Source: Spirogloea muscicola (lineage: Eukaryota > Streptophyta > Zygnematophyceae > Spirogloeales > Spirogloeaceae). From it: 64,000 nt of DNA. The first letter of the stretch is position 1. Each line of letters opens with the position of its first letter. The notes under the pieces are model-generated. The model saw nothing but the letters and a program-made list of their open reading frames with translations, had not been told where the DNA came from and did not search any database. A program made the position numbers and the translations under genes. Of this stretch, positions 14,701-25,973 are shown one piece after another. The DNA is taken from the NCBI GenBank assembly GCA_009602725.1, contig WELB01000072.1:94345-158344 (forward strand), given 5' to 3'.

Positions 14701-17700
14701 TCTGTCAGCTGACTGCTCTGGTATGTGATTTGGCTGCTATGCAGATGCTTTCAGCGAAGGGCTGGTCTTGTGTGACCTTTCACAGAAGGGCCAACCAATT
14801 GTGTTTGTTAATGAGGGTTGGGAAAAGATCACTGGCTACACATTAAAAGAAAGTGTGGGTCTTCATTGTGGGTCCTTTCTACAAGTAAGTATAACGACCT
14901 GTGCTCCCATTCTGCACATTTGTTCATGGATTAGAAGGGGATTGGCAGCTTGGCCACTATGCTGGGCCCAGTTTAAGTCTGATGTGAGCAGGGTTTGCTT
15001 GGGCCCAAGTTCTGATGGATATCTCTTGATGTTCAGGGCCCTCTGACTGATCAGGCCACTGTTGCCATACTCAAAGTGGCTTGCATGGAGGGCCGGTCAG
15101 CATCGGTGGAAATTATTAATTACCGCAAGGATGGAACGCCTTTCTGGAATTGGCTTAGGATTCGACCAGTGATCACCTCTAATGGGACAATTGTGAATGG
15201 CTCGTCCATGGATTTAAATAAGAGGTGCCTGCTCTTTCTCGACTCCTTAGCAAAGAGAACCAGCTCAGCTTCATGTATGACATTTGTGTGAATCTTGATC
15301 AGATCTGATTGGCTTAAGTACTCATCGACAGATACTACTTTGGTATCCTCTCTGACTGCACTGTTCGACGAGAAAAAGAGCTCCAGTTGGAGAAAATGCG
15401 TGTAAGTGCTCTTCATTCTATCTTCCTTCAGCAACGTCTTTGACTAGTACAACAGGTGAAGCTTGGCTGTTACAAGAGGAGGGCCAGATGTTTGTACTTG
15501 ATGCTATTTGTGTAGCCCATGCATCCTGTGCTGGCTCATCATCTGTACTTACTCATCAAAAGAAGAGTGCCATGACTGCCAATAAGTTTCTCCTGGTTCC
15601 ACCATGCAGTTAGCGGAGGTTGCAAAGCTGGCCTCTGCAAAAGCAAAGAGGCAATTTGTGGCCAATATCAGTCACGAGATCAGGACACCTATGAATGCCA
15701 TCATAGCATGTAGTCAGCTCCTCCAAGACACTTGTAATCTCAGCTCTGATCAATTGGAATTGTCCATGATGATCCATGGGTAAGCACTTGACTCAAGAAC
15801 AGCTTGTACGTCAAACCTGTTGGCTTGGATGTGTAGTACTGAAGACCTGGTAGTGATTTGCTTGTAATCGAGATGGTTGCAATTGTGACGCTTTTGGAGG
15901 CTTCCTTTGTCTGGCCAAGGAGATAAAAGAAATCTAAATACCCATTTTTGATGTTTTTGAGATCGGTCAGATCTGGTCAGCAACTCTTGTCCCTCATCAA
16001 TGACATCTTGGACTTTTCAAAGGCAAGTCGGCGGCTTTCTACTGGGTTTGTCTTTACCTTACCCTAGCGTCAATCTGTTAGGAATTTGCATTGTAACAAG
16101 AAGTAAGGCAGATCTTGACTGTTCTTGTTTGTCATGTGCTGTCTGCAGCTTGACGCGCACAAGATGGAATTACAGCTGAAGGAGTTTGACATCATGAGCT
16201 GCCTTGATTTCTGCATGGAGATGCTTGTTCTCCGATGTCAGAAGAAGGGTCTTGATCTTTCCTACAACATTGATGAAAATGTGCCCTTGTGAGTGGACAC
16301 CCTGGCGCAGTTGACAATTTGTCAATAGCCTTTTGTCAGTATGAATACTAGTTGCCCTACTGCTATTGCTTCTGCTATAGTCTTCTCCTCGTGTTGACCA
16401 GCCCTTGATTGCAGATTATGAGTTGCTTGATGGTTTGACTCCTGTACTTCTCTTTCATGTACAGTTACATCTGGGCCGATGAGGTTCGCCTTCGCCAAAT
16501 ACTCACCAATCTGCTCTCTAATGCAGGTATTGTCAATGAACATTGTTCTTCAATCTCATGCCATGTTCTTCTGGGCAGCTGACTGGCTTCTGACCTGCCT
16601 TCAATATGTATCCTTGTTCAGCAAAATTTACCGATGAAGGTGGTGAGGTAGAGGTATCTGTGAAAGCACGACCTCGAAGGAGGCCTTCAATAGAGCTTGG
16701 TGGAGAGATGCTGCAATATGGTGAAGCTGAGCCTAAGGACTGGGAGGTCCTACCGAATTTTGAGATCGAATTCTGTGTCAGGGATACAGGTGGGGACCAG
16801 CATTCAACCAACTCTTGCTTGCCTTCTGTAGCCAAGCGTTCTCCTACAAGTGTGCTGGTCTAAGTGAGATTGTAAACAGGAAGGGATCAGCATCATCTTG
16901 CAGAAAGTGTTCAATTCATCCAATCCATAAAGGAAGACCGCGTTGTGACTGTGGTTATGAAAGCCCTGTCTAGCTGAAGACGTCGTTCTCTCCTCCTCTA
17001 TTCTCCTCTAGGGATCGGCATGCCGGCTGAGTTTGCACATGTCATATTTGAGGCATTCACCCAGTGTGACAACTCGAGAACCAGGAAGTACGAAGGTGAG
17101 TACTTAACAGTGTATACTTCAAACTGGATTGACTGAGAAGTTTCTTCAGTGCTGGGTGCAAAGATGCTGACTAGCATTGGCACCCTGTATCATTTGTGAC
17201 TTGCATCTTCTGGCCTGTCTTGTGTACCCCTGCCTTGCTGTTGCTTGGGAAAGTTGGAAACTTGCAACTTGGTTCTTCAAAGTGCATACAGGGCTTCTTC
17301 TAGTGAGTGACTCACTGATGAGGGCTTATGGGCAGACTCGGTCTTCATCGTGCTTGCATAGTGCTCCATGAAGGTCAAGCAGCTGCTGACAGTGAGTTCT
17401 GATATTTTTGGCAGGCACGGGCCTGGGCATGGCAATAGCCAAAGACTTGACAGAGAGAATGGGAGGCAGGATCTGGGTGGAAACTCAGCTAGGCAAAGGG
17501 TCTTCGTTTTACTTCACCATCATGGCTCACGGGGCTAAAAGGCCGTGGGCCACCCTCCCCCGGCATGTTACTGATGGAACTGACCGGTTGACGTACGAAA
17601 CTGCCATGACGGGCCTTCCCACTCCGCTGAGCGGCAAGCGAGCTCTTTTAGTGGGCTCCACGCCAACATTTTACAGGATGGTGGGATCGATCCTCAGAGC

Positions 17701-19892
17701 CTGGGGCATGGTTTGTATTGAGGCCACCACAGAGGACGAAGTATATGCTGCACTTGGCGAACCGGGCCCCTCACCCAGAAAGCCAGTCACTCAGACACGT
17801 CCCAGCTTCTCACAACCCAGCCCTCCTGTCACCTCAGCCAAGGACTTCGAAAAATCATCGTCTTTGTCTCGCATCAGGAGCAGGCAGTCAAATGAAGACA
17901 AGCTTGTGAAGAATAATAGCACAACAGTAGTTGGAGGCAATGGCGGGAGTGGAGCATTCGATGTTGTGTTGGTGGACTGCCCAATCACAAGCGTGGAGAA
18001 GAAGGTCGCGGAGGACAACTTGGTCAATTTTGCTATGGAGCACGAGGCTGCCCTCAAGTTTACTCAGATAGGCTGCCAGTGCACTCAAGGCCGGGTCCCG
18101 ACCTTCCTCTTACTAGCGAAGCACACAAGGTCTCAAACCGGCATAGACGCTTCGAAGATGGTAGGATCAAGTTCACTTTATCTCACAGCTGTGATTAGTA
18201 GCTCGCATTAATTGTTGCTGACAGCTGCAATGCGCTCTATGCGCCTATGGCATGCATTCGTCCTGATGTATATGGGGCAGATGGGCTCCTCTGTGTCTAG
18301 TCCAATGGCAGGGTATGCATGTCAGCACAGGCAGACGGCAAGCTATATGTTTCCAACGCTCATCTTCAGTCTAGATCTGCACTGGTAAATGCAGGAAGTG
18401 ACAGGCACTCTCTCTAGGCCTGTGCGTATCAATCAGATGCGGAAGCTATTGGTTGACACGTTGGCGAAGGTCCAGGTACAACATAGAAGAACTTGTTACG
18501 CCAGTGTGACTATTATTGCAACCATTGTGCTGGTTGTGGTTTGGGCTATTGTCTTGACCACCTGGCTTGTCTTGACCACCTGGCTCTGCTTTCCTGGCAT
18601 GCGAAGGTTGTGGAGAAGCCAAAGGCCACCCATGCCACACTTTCCACGGAGCTCAGTATATTGATTGCGGAAGACAACCTCGTCAACCAAAGGGTATTGA
18701 CCTGCATGCTTATCAAACACGGGTACCGATGATCTTCATGGGGTCCATGTACATTGTGATTGCATTGGCATTGTCTCATTCACTCTGAATTGATGCACTC
18801 GTGGATGTCTGGTAACGCTCTCAAGTTATGGTCTTCATTTGGAGGAGCACACGGCCTGTCCTCCTCTGTGTTCATTGTCAACGTAAAGGGCATCAGATTG
18901 TTTGATGCTTTTTGAATATTTAGCTGCTCCCCTCTTCTGCCAAGCACAGGTGCTCCTGAAATTGCTCAAGGGTCTTGGACATGCAGACTGTGAGACAGTA
19001 ATCAATGGGCTCAAGGTACACATACATGCTACCTCAGACCCTCTTTCATTTTCGTTGTCTATATTCTCTTGTCCTGGGCTTTAACAATCTGTGACAGTAC
19101 AAGCACTGTCCATCTATGCATGTATATATCTGCTCGGTGGTCATTGTGTTCTTGAGCAAGCCTGACTTGAAGCGATCATCCACAAGGGTGAAGGCTATGG
19201 CACCTTGTTGATGCCTCATATTCGAGGCTTGTGTCTGACTCTTGCCCAACATGCCATTGACTATGGTTTTATCTGATCATATCTGGATCCTGTGTATGCT
19301 CATACAAAGCTCATCAGGTACATTAACTCTGATAATTTGTGAGCAGGTACTGGAGAAAATGAAGGACAAGCAATATGACCTGATTCTTATGGACCTTCAA
19401 ATGCCCGAGATGGATGGTCTGACAGCCACGAGGCGCTTGCGAGTAAGAAGCAGAATTTTCTGCTTAATCACATCGTCAAGTTATTCTGTCCAACTTAGTT
19501 GTATTTCATCTCCCAGTGCACAATTGTTCTTCTGGCAGTCTGCCTCTGTCATTGCATGATGTATCACAAGCAGACTGATAGTGCAAGTTAGTGTTGCCTG
19601 AAAGGCTTTGTAGGGAGTTCATAGTGGGTCCAGGGTATGCCTTTGAGAAATTTTCTTGTATGGTGGTGCATTGCAGGTTAACTTTCCTGTGGCAGAGCAG
19701 CCCATTGTTGCAGCTCTGACCGCAGATGTAGGGCCAGGTATTGAGGACGAGTGCAAGGAGGCTGGGATGAATCTGTACCTGAGCAAGCCTGTGAGGAAGG
19801 CTGAGCTTGAGGGTGTCATTGCCAAGGTTTGTACGGTGAAGGAGTTGGAGCCGGAAGAAAGGGCAAGGTTGGCGTGGCTTGAAGTGGATTGA
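11747..19892 (+). CDS. Lipid-anchored hybrid histidine kinase: GAF, LOV-like PAS, HisKA, HATPase, two receivers
   Basis: About 25 exons join in phase to roughly 1175 residues. It starts MGCVVTK, a classic N-myristoylation plus palmitoylation signal; no transmembrane segment or CHASE domain is seen. Order: disordered N-region; GAF (about 175-355; [38 protein letters not shown]); short coiled coil; LOV-like PAS (about 388-515; [41 protein letters not shown]); HisKA with phospho-acceptor box SHEIRTPMN; HATPase with [26 protein letters not shown] and GTGLGMAIA; a degenerate receiver; and a complete C-terminal receiver with [20 protein letters not shown] and LSKPV. It should pass phosphate to HPt proteins. 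Architecture resembles bacterial sensors and moss PAS-histidine kinases rather than cytokinin or ethylene receptors. The intron after 16022 uses GC. Joining around 12437-12736 is the least certain part. Confidence 0.85.
18607..19892 (+). other. C-terminal receiver domain exons of the hybrid kinase
   Basis: Five regions encode the full receiver: 18607-18693, 18950-19015, 19347-19442 and 19677-19892. All catalytic positions are present: the acid pair in ILIAEDN, the phospho-acceptor Asp in [14 protein letters not shown], the Thr in VAALTAD and the Lys in LYLSKPVR. By contrast the preceding receiver-like stretch (about 17640-18475) lacks the acid pair (ALLVGST) but keeps VVLVDCPI and a LSRPVR end, so it looks like a pseudo-receiver. 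Confidence 0.8.
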
Positions 19893-21660
19893 GGTACTTG
19901 TGGGATATGCACTTATATCTTCCGCTGATCACTTGTCCTTCCCCATACGTTATTGTGCCTCGTATGGCTTGGCCCTAATGGCCCTATAGCCAGGAGCTTG
20001 CCCCTACTCACGTGGTATTGGGCAAGTTTATGGGGGATACTTGGTTGGACTTCTGCGTGCTGGGACGATTCATTTTGACCACAAGCAGACATCGAGCAGG
20101 TGTCAGACTGGGCACCTGGGCACCGGGCAGGTGCCTGGACGTTGCCTGTACGATGTTGCACAAGATAGGACTGGGGGGGCCCTTGTAGGACGCCCTGTAC
20201 CAGGGAAGTCCATCGACCTATTTGTGGGTGGCTCTCTTTCGATCTGCTCTTTAACATTGATTCAACTACAAGCTCTATCATTAATCATCAAAAAGACGTC
20301 TGCGCTTCCTGCATGCATATGGTTGTGCATGCACCCTCCATTTGAGTTTGGAGCTTGAGCATGTGCAGCACCTTCGCTTGTGAGGATGCTTGGTTAGCAC
20401 TGGCCAAGCCTCCAAGTGAAGCTCATTTGGATACTTTCTTCCTCAGGTCGTCTATTGAGCTTAACTCAGAGACTTAGTCATCTACTAGTAGGGTTGCCTG
20501 GGAGTCTCAGTACTTTGGGCAATCTCTTACAATCTGTCACAATCGATAAGAAGTCTCATTACATTGTGGGTATGCCATGTGTTAGGCAGCTCTGTGACAC
20601 CTCGGCCCGCAAGTGCTTTAGAAAATATGGTAAGGTGGGGGTGGGAGGGGGTGTTTTGCATAGGGCAACGATGACGTAGTCGTTCCGTAGTAGGTGTAGT
20701 AGGGTGCTTAAGTCGATCTGTCATCGTGTACCAGCTTACACAGCCGCTATCGAGTAGTGGTGTTTGCTTTGGTTGATAGCAGGATGCACCTGGTCAATGA
20801 CTTCAAGGACCTTCAAGGCGCCTATTGTGCTGCTAACAGTGTTTGAGGTGTAGATTACACTTCCTGTTAGGCAGCTGACAAGACGGTGCTTTGCTGCATG
20901 TTGCATAGTCGATAATTCCTGTCCCAACCAGTGCACATCAATCTGACACCACTTCACTAGTATGCATCAATTGCTCATAGGAGGCTGGAGCGACTTCCAA
21001 AGTTGTTGGGTGGTCCATGATTGACTTATCAAGCATTCGCCTTCAAGTTGCACGGGCTCCTGGCTTACCAAGCACTTCTAGCACACCTGTCAAGCTGTCT
21101 TGTGCTCCCCTGCATATCTACTATTCCCACGAGCACCCAACTTAACAAGCTCTATGTGCCGAAGAAGTCCTGCTTGCATGGGCACCCGCAGAAGCTTGTC
21201 GATGTTACTACGCATGATAAGAAGGTGTTGCAACTTCCTAGTCGTCTGAATAGTAAAAGAAGGACACAATCAATAGCTCTACCTTGTGAAATTGGCATGT
21301 CTGCCCACGGATAGGTTGCAAAAATGAAGAGCTGGGTCCCCCACTTCAACATTTTGCCACCGATGTTGCCTTGAATCTGCAGTGCTTTGATGTTGCCAGC
21401 TGAATCTGCCAGCTGCCACAATGAGGTCTTCCGCACTTTTGTATCTTGAGAGCATGCCCACAAGCGCTCTAGCAAGCTCTGAAAGGCCTCTCACAAAGTA
21501 ACTATTCCCAGGACTTTGGGCTGGCTATTCACAGCCCTCACCCCCTTTGGAAGAGCGCCTTTCCCCTTTCGTTAGACAGACAGAAAATGAAACAGCTCTT
21601 CCATGTAAAGCAATGGCCGAGAGAGGCCAGCCCAAAGAACTGTGCATTTTCACAGCCCTC

Positions 21661-21778
21661 CAGTTAGCAACCTCTACGTGCTGACTCGTGGTTACTGAGC
21701 GGGTCAGCTTAGTAGCAGGTAGTATACATCTGTCAAGCCTTTTTACTTGGCCACTTAGGCCCTCAATCACTGAGAACA
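21661..21778 (-). repeat. About 100-base dispersed repeat, copy 1
   Basis: Read on the minus strand it matches the copies at 34748-34846 and 52671-52800: GGCCAAGTA, then GACAGATGTA, then CACCTGCTGCTAAGCTGACC-like sequence and CAGTAACCACGAGTCAGCAC. Here the + strand reads GGTTACTGAGCGGGTCAGC. A more diverged copy lies near 52150-52240 (minus). Confidence 0.7.
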
Positions 21779-22062
21779 CACTCATCCTCTGGAAAATTCG
21801 GCTGCTGATAATAATAGAGCGGTAGAAGCCAGCCAGGTGTGCATACAGAGAATAGGCGCTTCCGTCAAGTATGTGCATCCAGAGGGTGTTCACAGGTATA
21901 TAAGCGGAGCCACAGCCTAGGCAGACAGAGCTGGCCAGCTTAGTACCCCCGTATCAGAAGAAAGGAAGTCAGATGAGCTTGCTCTCCTTCGGAAATCTGA
22001 GGGAGAGGAAGGGCAGCACCGCTGCGCAAGCCAGAGGCTGCTGCAAAGAAGAAAGAAGAAAG

Positions 22063-22120
22063 GGCTCGCCCATTGAGGATAGGGGCTGGAAAAGCCAGCC
22101 CAAAAAAGGATGAACAAAGT
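22063..22120 (+). repeat. GGGCTGG palindromic dispersed repeat copy
   Basis: CGCCCATTGAGGATA leads into AGGGGCTGGAAAAGCCAGCC, a near-perfect inverted repeat with an AAAA loop, followed by an A-rich GGATGAACAAAG tail. The same lead, hairpin and tail recur at 22633, 22909 and 25974. Confidence 0.8.
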
Positions 22121-22632
22121 ACGAGAAGAAGGGGCCAGGGGAAGCGTCAAGGAAAACAAGCACAAGAAGGAACAAAGCGGCTACAAAGGGGCGACCGACT
22201 CGGCGGTGCAAATATCCTCTGGAGGAGCTGACTTCCTCGACTAGGCGCGGAGCCAGGGCCGGAGGGGGATTCGAACCGGCGACGTGCTGAGAAGCAGCCG
22301 CCGGCACTACTTCCGGCGGGCGCGCGTGCGCCGCCCCCAGTCGAGCCCACGTGGAGGGCGGCCAGCTTGGGGTCGAACTCCCCGGGGGGGTCAGGTGGGG
22401 AGAGCTGGCGTGTTGTGAATCTGGTTAACCTCTGCGGTAGAAGCCGGAACTTGGCTGATGGAAAGCCATAGTGCTAACCTAAACAGTGTGGTTGGCGGCT
22501 CTTTCCCGGTAGTTGCGTGGAGCAACGAGGAGCCGCCCAGTGGCCCAGTGGCCCGAGGGCGGCGCCACGGCTGTTGTCCGCCGGTCCTGGTCGGTCATCA
22601 GTGGCAGACCGGAGTCGACGTCGCCAGAAAGT

Positions 22633-22720
22633 GCTCGCCCATTGAGAATAGGGGCTGGAACAACCAGCCCGAAAAAGAATGAATTTTTGGGGCTGGAAAA
22701 GCCAGCCCCAAAAATGTCAA
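22633..22720 (+). repeat. Two adjacent GGGCTGG palindromic repeat copies
   Basis: CGCCCATTGAGAATAGGGGC opens the first hairpin (GGGGCTGGAACAACCAGCCC); the second, GGGGCTGGAAAAGCCAGCCC, follows directly and is a perfect 8-base stem with an AAAA loop. They lie inside the 5' LTR. Confidence 0.8.
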
Positions 22721-22908
22721 CAAAGGAAGAGAAGGCGGCCAGGGGAAGCGCTAAGACAAACAAGCACACAAAGAAGCAAAGCAGCTACGAATCACTCAGT
22801 AACCCCTGCTAAGCAGCCTCAGGTCAGAGACGCTAAGACGTCGCCAGAAAGCAGGGCACTCGCAAACCCCTCGACTCAGTCGAGCAGGGTGTCTTCACAT
22901 CAGAAAGT

Positions 22909-22965
22909 GCTCGCCCATTGAGAATAGGGGCTGGAAAATCCAGCCCCAAAAAGAATCAACAAAGG
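22909..22965 (+). repeat. GGGCTGG palindromic repeat copy
   Basis: CTCGCCCATTGAGAATA followed by GGGGCTGGAAAATCCAGCCC and an AAAAAGAATCAACAAAGGA tail; nearly the same as the copy at 22633. Confidence 0.8.
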
Positions 22966-25166
22966 ACGAGCAGGGGGCCAGGCGAAGCGCTGAGAAAAAC
23001 AAGAACATCTAGGCTCCATCACTCCTGCCCCACGCTCCTCCCCGCCGCCGACCCCACCGCCGCCTGGACGCGCTTTCGATCAGCCTCGCTTGACCGTCCT
23101 TCGCGCTTCCGCAGCCAGCCGTCCTGGATGCTGGCAGTCTTCAACATGGTAGTACCAGAGGCGGCAGCAAGGCGCACGTCCGGCCCGCAACGTTCGTCGG
23201 CAGGGCCTTCCTCCGCCAGCGGCTGTGGGTGGCGCGGCGCGACCCCACAAGCCGATGGCCGACCTCAAGGCTGGAAGGCATCATAGCGGAGCTGCGGGCG
23301 GGCGGCGCCAAGGTGGCTGAAGAGGAGGGGTCACATGCCCTGCTCCTCTCCATGCGGCACGAATGGCCGCATGTGGTGACCACTCTGGGCGTTGTGGAGG
23401 GCACCCTCACCTTCCAGCGAGTGGCTCGGACGTTCCTGCGAGAGGAGACGCTGCTGGAGCTCGACAACCGAGTCAGGATGACTCGCGTGGCGGCGGCAAC
23501 GGTCAGCGAGGCTGATCATGGGCGACAGCAACTGCCGAGGACGCAGAAGACCGACTGGAGGCCCAGAGGGGACCGTAGCGAAGACATCTGCAACCTCTGC
23601 AAGAAGAGGAGCCATTGGGCCCGGGACTGCTGGAGCTCCAAGGAGGATCACCAGCAACCTGTGCACACGGCGTTCTCCCCGCTCTACCTAGCGCCACGAC
23701 CAGCAATCAAACTACCACTAGGTCATTGACAGTGGAGCCTCCGACTACATGACAGGGAGGAGGGAGTAGCTGCATGGCTACACGCCGATCGAGAGGCAAA
23801 CTGTCACCTTTGGCAACAGGGAGACCCTGCAGGTGGCCGGCGTGGGATCGGTGGTGCTGCGTCCTTTATTCAAGGGAAGAAGACCGAGATCATCCTCGCC
23901 GAGGTGCTGCAAGTACCTGGCATCTCTACCAGCCTAATCTCTGTCAATCAGATGACCGAGAAGGGAGCCGACATCAGCTTCGAGGCGGGCCGATGCTGGA
24001 TCAGCTACAAGGGCAAGCTGCTGGGTGTGGCAAGACTGCAGCACCAGCATTTCAAGCTGCACAGCAAGCCCCAGGTGGTGGAGGTGAAGGAGGAGGCTGC
24101 CTTTGTGGCAGCAGGAGGTTAGACGAGCAAGCTTTTGCTCTGGGGCTAGCGACTCGGCCATCTTGGAGTGAAGCAGCTCAAGGAGCTGCAGGCCAAAGGA
24201 CTGGCCAAGGGACTCAACACCAACAACTGGAAGGAGGAGCTGGGCATCTGCAAGGGGTGCCAGCCGGGGAAGCAGCACAGGGGCCCTTCCCCCACTCGAC
24301 AAACGAACAACAGAGCCGCTGCAGCTGGTGCACATGGAACTGGTTGGGCCACTGCCAACAGGCGGCAGGTGCTGTCAACAGACCAGGCAGGAGACAAGCA
24401 GGAGGCAGCTGCATTAGAGCAGCTGGTGATCCTGTATGCACCACAGCTGGCTGATCCACCAGCTGGGCAAGGACTTGGAGAGGAGCTGCAGGGGCAGGTG
24501 CTGGCAAGAAGCCAGCAGGAGCTATATGCAGGTACAGCTGAGCAAGCCGTGCTGGCTGCTCATTAGGTGGAGCCCATCACTCCGGTAGAGGCTTTGAAGA
24601 GACTAGATGCCTAGGAGTGGGAACAGGCGGCAGGTTTCAAGATGAAGGACCTGGAGAAGTCAAGCACCTGTTTGGCATCCAGATCAAGAGGACCAGAGTT
24701 GCAAGACAGGTGGAGCTTAGCTAGAAGCACGACCTCAAGCAGATCTTCAAGATCAACAGACAGCCCAATGCAGCAAGACAAGGAGGTGGAGACTTCCTTT
24801 CCTTTTTGCTCAGGCAGTGGGGAGCATCATGTACCTCATGGTGGGCACGAGGCCCGATGTGGCAGCAGCTGTGGGGCAGCTGAGCCAGCACATGTAACTG
24901 CACCAGAGTACCAGCAGTGTACTGAAGTGAAGGCCCTCATCAAGTACCTCAAGGGGACAGCTGACATTAACCTGGTGTTCAAGGTGAAGAACACAGCTGC
25001 TGGCGAGGTGGAGAGGCACAAGGCCAAGCTGGTTGCTGAGGGCTACAGCCAGGTGGAGGGCATTGGCTAGAAGGTTGTATGTGGCCTGCCCATGTAAGGG
25101 GAAAAAAAAGGCCTGCATTCCTCAGGGCTAGTCAGGGCGTTCCATCAGCAGTCTAAGGTGGAGTGT

Positions 25167-25907
25167 GTTGTAGATCCGGGGTTCAAAGGTAGACTTGGCT
25201 GATGGGAAGCCGTGGTGCTAACTTACCCAGGTAGGTTGCGGCTACTACCCTGTACTTGCATAGAGCAGCGAGGAGCCGCCAAATGGCAGCACCACAGCTG
25301 CTGTCCACCGGTCATGGTAGGTTATTGAGTGACCGGAGCCAGACCAGGAACGATGCAGACCTTTGGTGACCAGATCTTTGGTGACTTGGGCGCCCAACGC
25401 GCCTTGCGCTGGGCCCAGACACACCATATAGCAGGGCACTTGCTGAGAAAACAGCTCTTCCCGAATTGACAGCAATGGCTGTGAGAGATTGGACAATGTC
25501 TGAAAGGGCCGGATGGCGCAACAAAGCAGGAAACTTCTCTCCAAAACGTCAGCAAGGGCGCCCACAACAACCTCTAGTCAGTAAGTGCAAGTCAGAACTA
25601 GGCTTGCCCACCCTCAGCTCAGTCGAGCGGGGTTCTTCCACACCCAGGCTCTGCCTCTCCTGCCCCAAGTGTGCTCACTTGAGGATTCAAGTGTCCCCCT
25701 TAGCCAGCTCATTGCCCCGTTACCGGGACTTCTGTAAGGCTGAATTGGCCTCCCTTTCAATCTCACGCGCACCGCGCGCCTTGCCCCTGCCCCACGCTGC
25801 TTCCCGCCGTGAGCCCAACCGCTGCCTGGACGCGCTCAAATTAGCTTCGCTTAACCGAGCTTCACGCTTCCGCAGTCAGCAGTCATGGATGCTGGCTATC
25901 TCCAACA
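25167..25907 (+). repeat. 3' LTR of the Copia fossil
   Basis: About 741 bases, partner of 22411-23146. Near 25445-25515 it contains a reverse-orientation copy of the dispersed repeat (CAGCTCTTCC, GGCTGTGAGAG, GGACAATGTCTGAAAGGGCC) not seen at the matching place of the other LTR. Confidence 0.8.
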
Positions 25908-25973
25908 TGGTGCTGGGGTGGGACATTGTCTGCTCACCCGTCCAGCAGGGGCCGGGCTGCCCTATAGAGAAGG

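Larger units (their letters stand above)
19893..22410. other. Intergenic repeat-rich region
   Basis: No gene recognised. 19893-21500 is plain AT-balanced sequence without a recognisable protein. From 21510 it is a mosaic of dispersed repeats: a forward GGGCTGG element near 21525, its reverse orientation near 21640, a 100-base repeat (21661-21778), a block at 21905-22060 whose complement is similar to 35180-35280, and a palindromic copy at 22063-22120. 22260-22340 has an isolated B-box-like word on the minus strand. Confidence 0.5.
22411..23146 (+). repeat. 5' LTR of the Copia fossil
   Basis: About 736 bases. It pairs with 25167-25907: both share an ACTTGGCTGATGG word near the start, GAGGAGCCGCC about 90 bases in, a CTCCATC/CCCCACGCT..CCGCC block and the end CGCTTCCGCAG..GGATGCTGGC..CAACA. 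It contains inserted copies of the GGGCTGG palindromic repeat at 22633-22720 and 22909-22965 that its partner lacks. Confidence 0.8.
22411..25907 (+). mobile_element. Old Ty1/Copia LTR retrotransposon, broken
   Basis: A fossil of the Ty1/Copia family bounded by two LTRs (22411-23146 and 25167-25907), each beginning TGTTGTrGATC-like and ending CA. Directly after the 5' LTR, TGGTAGTACCAGAGGC resembles the initiator-Met primer-binding site; before the 3' LTR, AAGGTGGAGTG resembles a polypurine tract. Inside, parts of gag with a CX2CX4HX4C zinc knuckle, an aspartic protease motif, the pre-integrase region and, further on, remnants of reverse transcriptase and RNase H can be recognised in Copia order, but the interior is much shorter than a whole element and carries many breaks. 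By eye about one fifth of 95 aligned LTR bases differ, so it is old. Flanks TGGCG and TGGTG could be a worn target duplication. Confidence 0.85.

Noticed and set aside
19893-21500. Search for a gene or CRISPR-like array
   Set aside because: No recognisable protein, no regular spacing of repeats; CRISPR is not expected in a nuclear plant genome.
22250-22335. tRNA or SINE on the minus strand (GGTTCGAATCC word)
   Set aside because: The B-box-like word is present but the T-stem does not pair and no acceptor or anticodon arm can be drawn.
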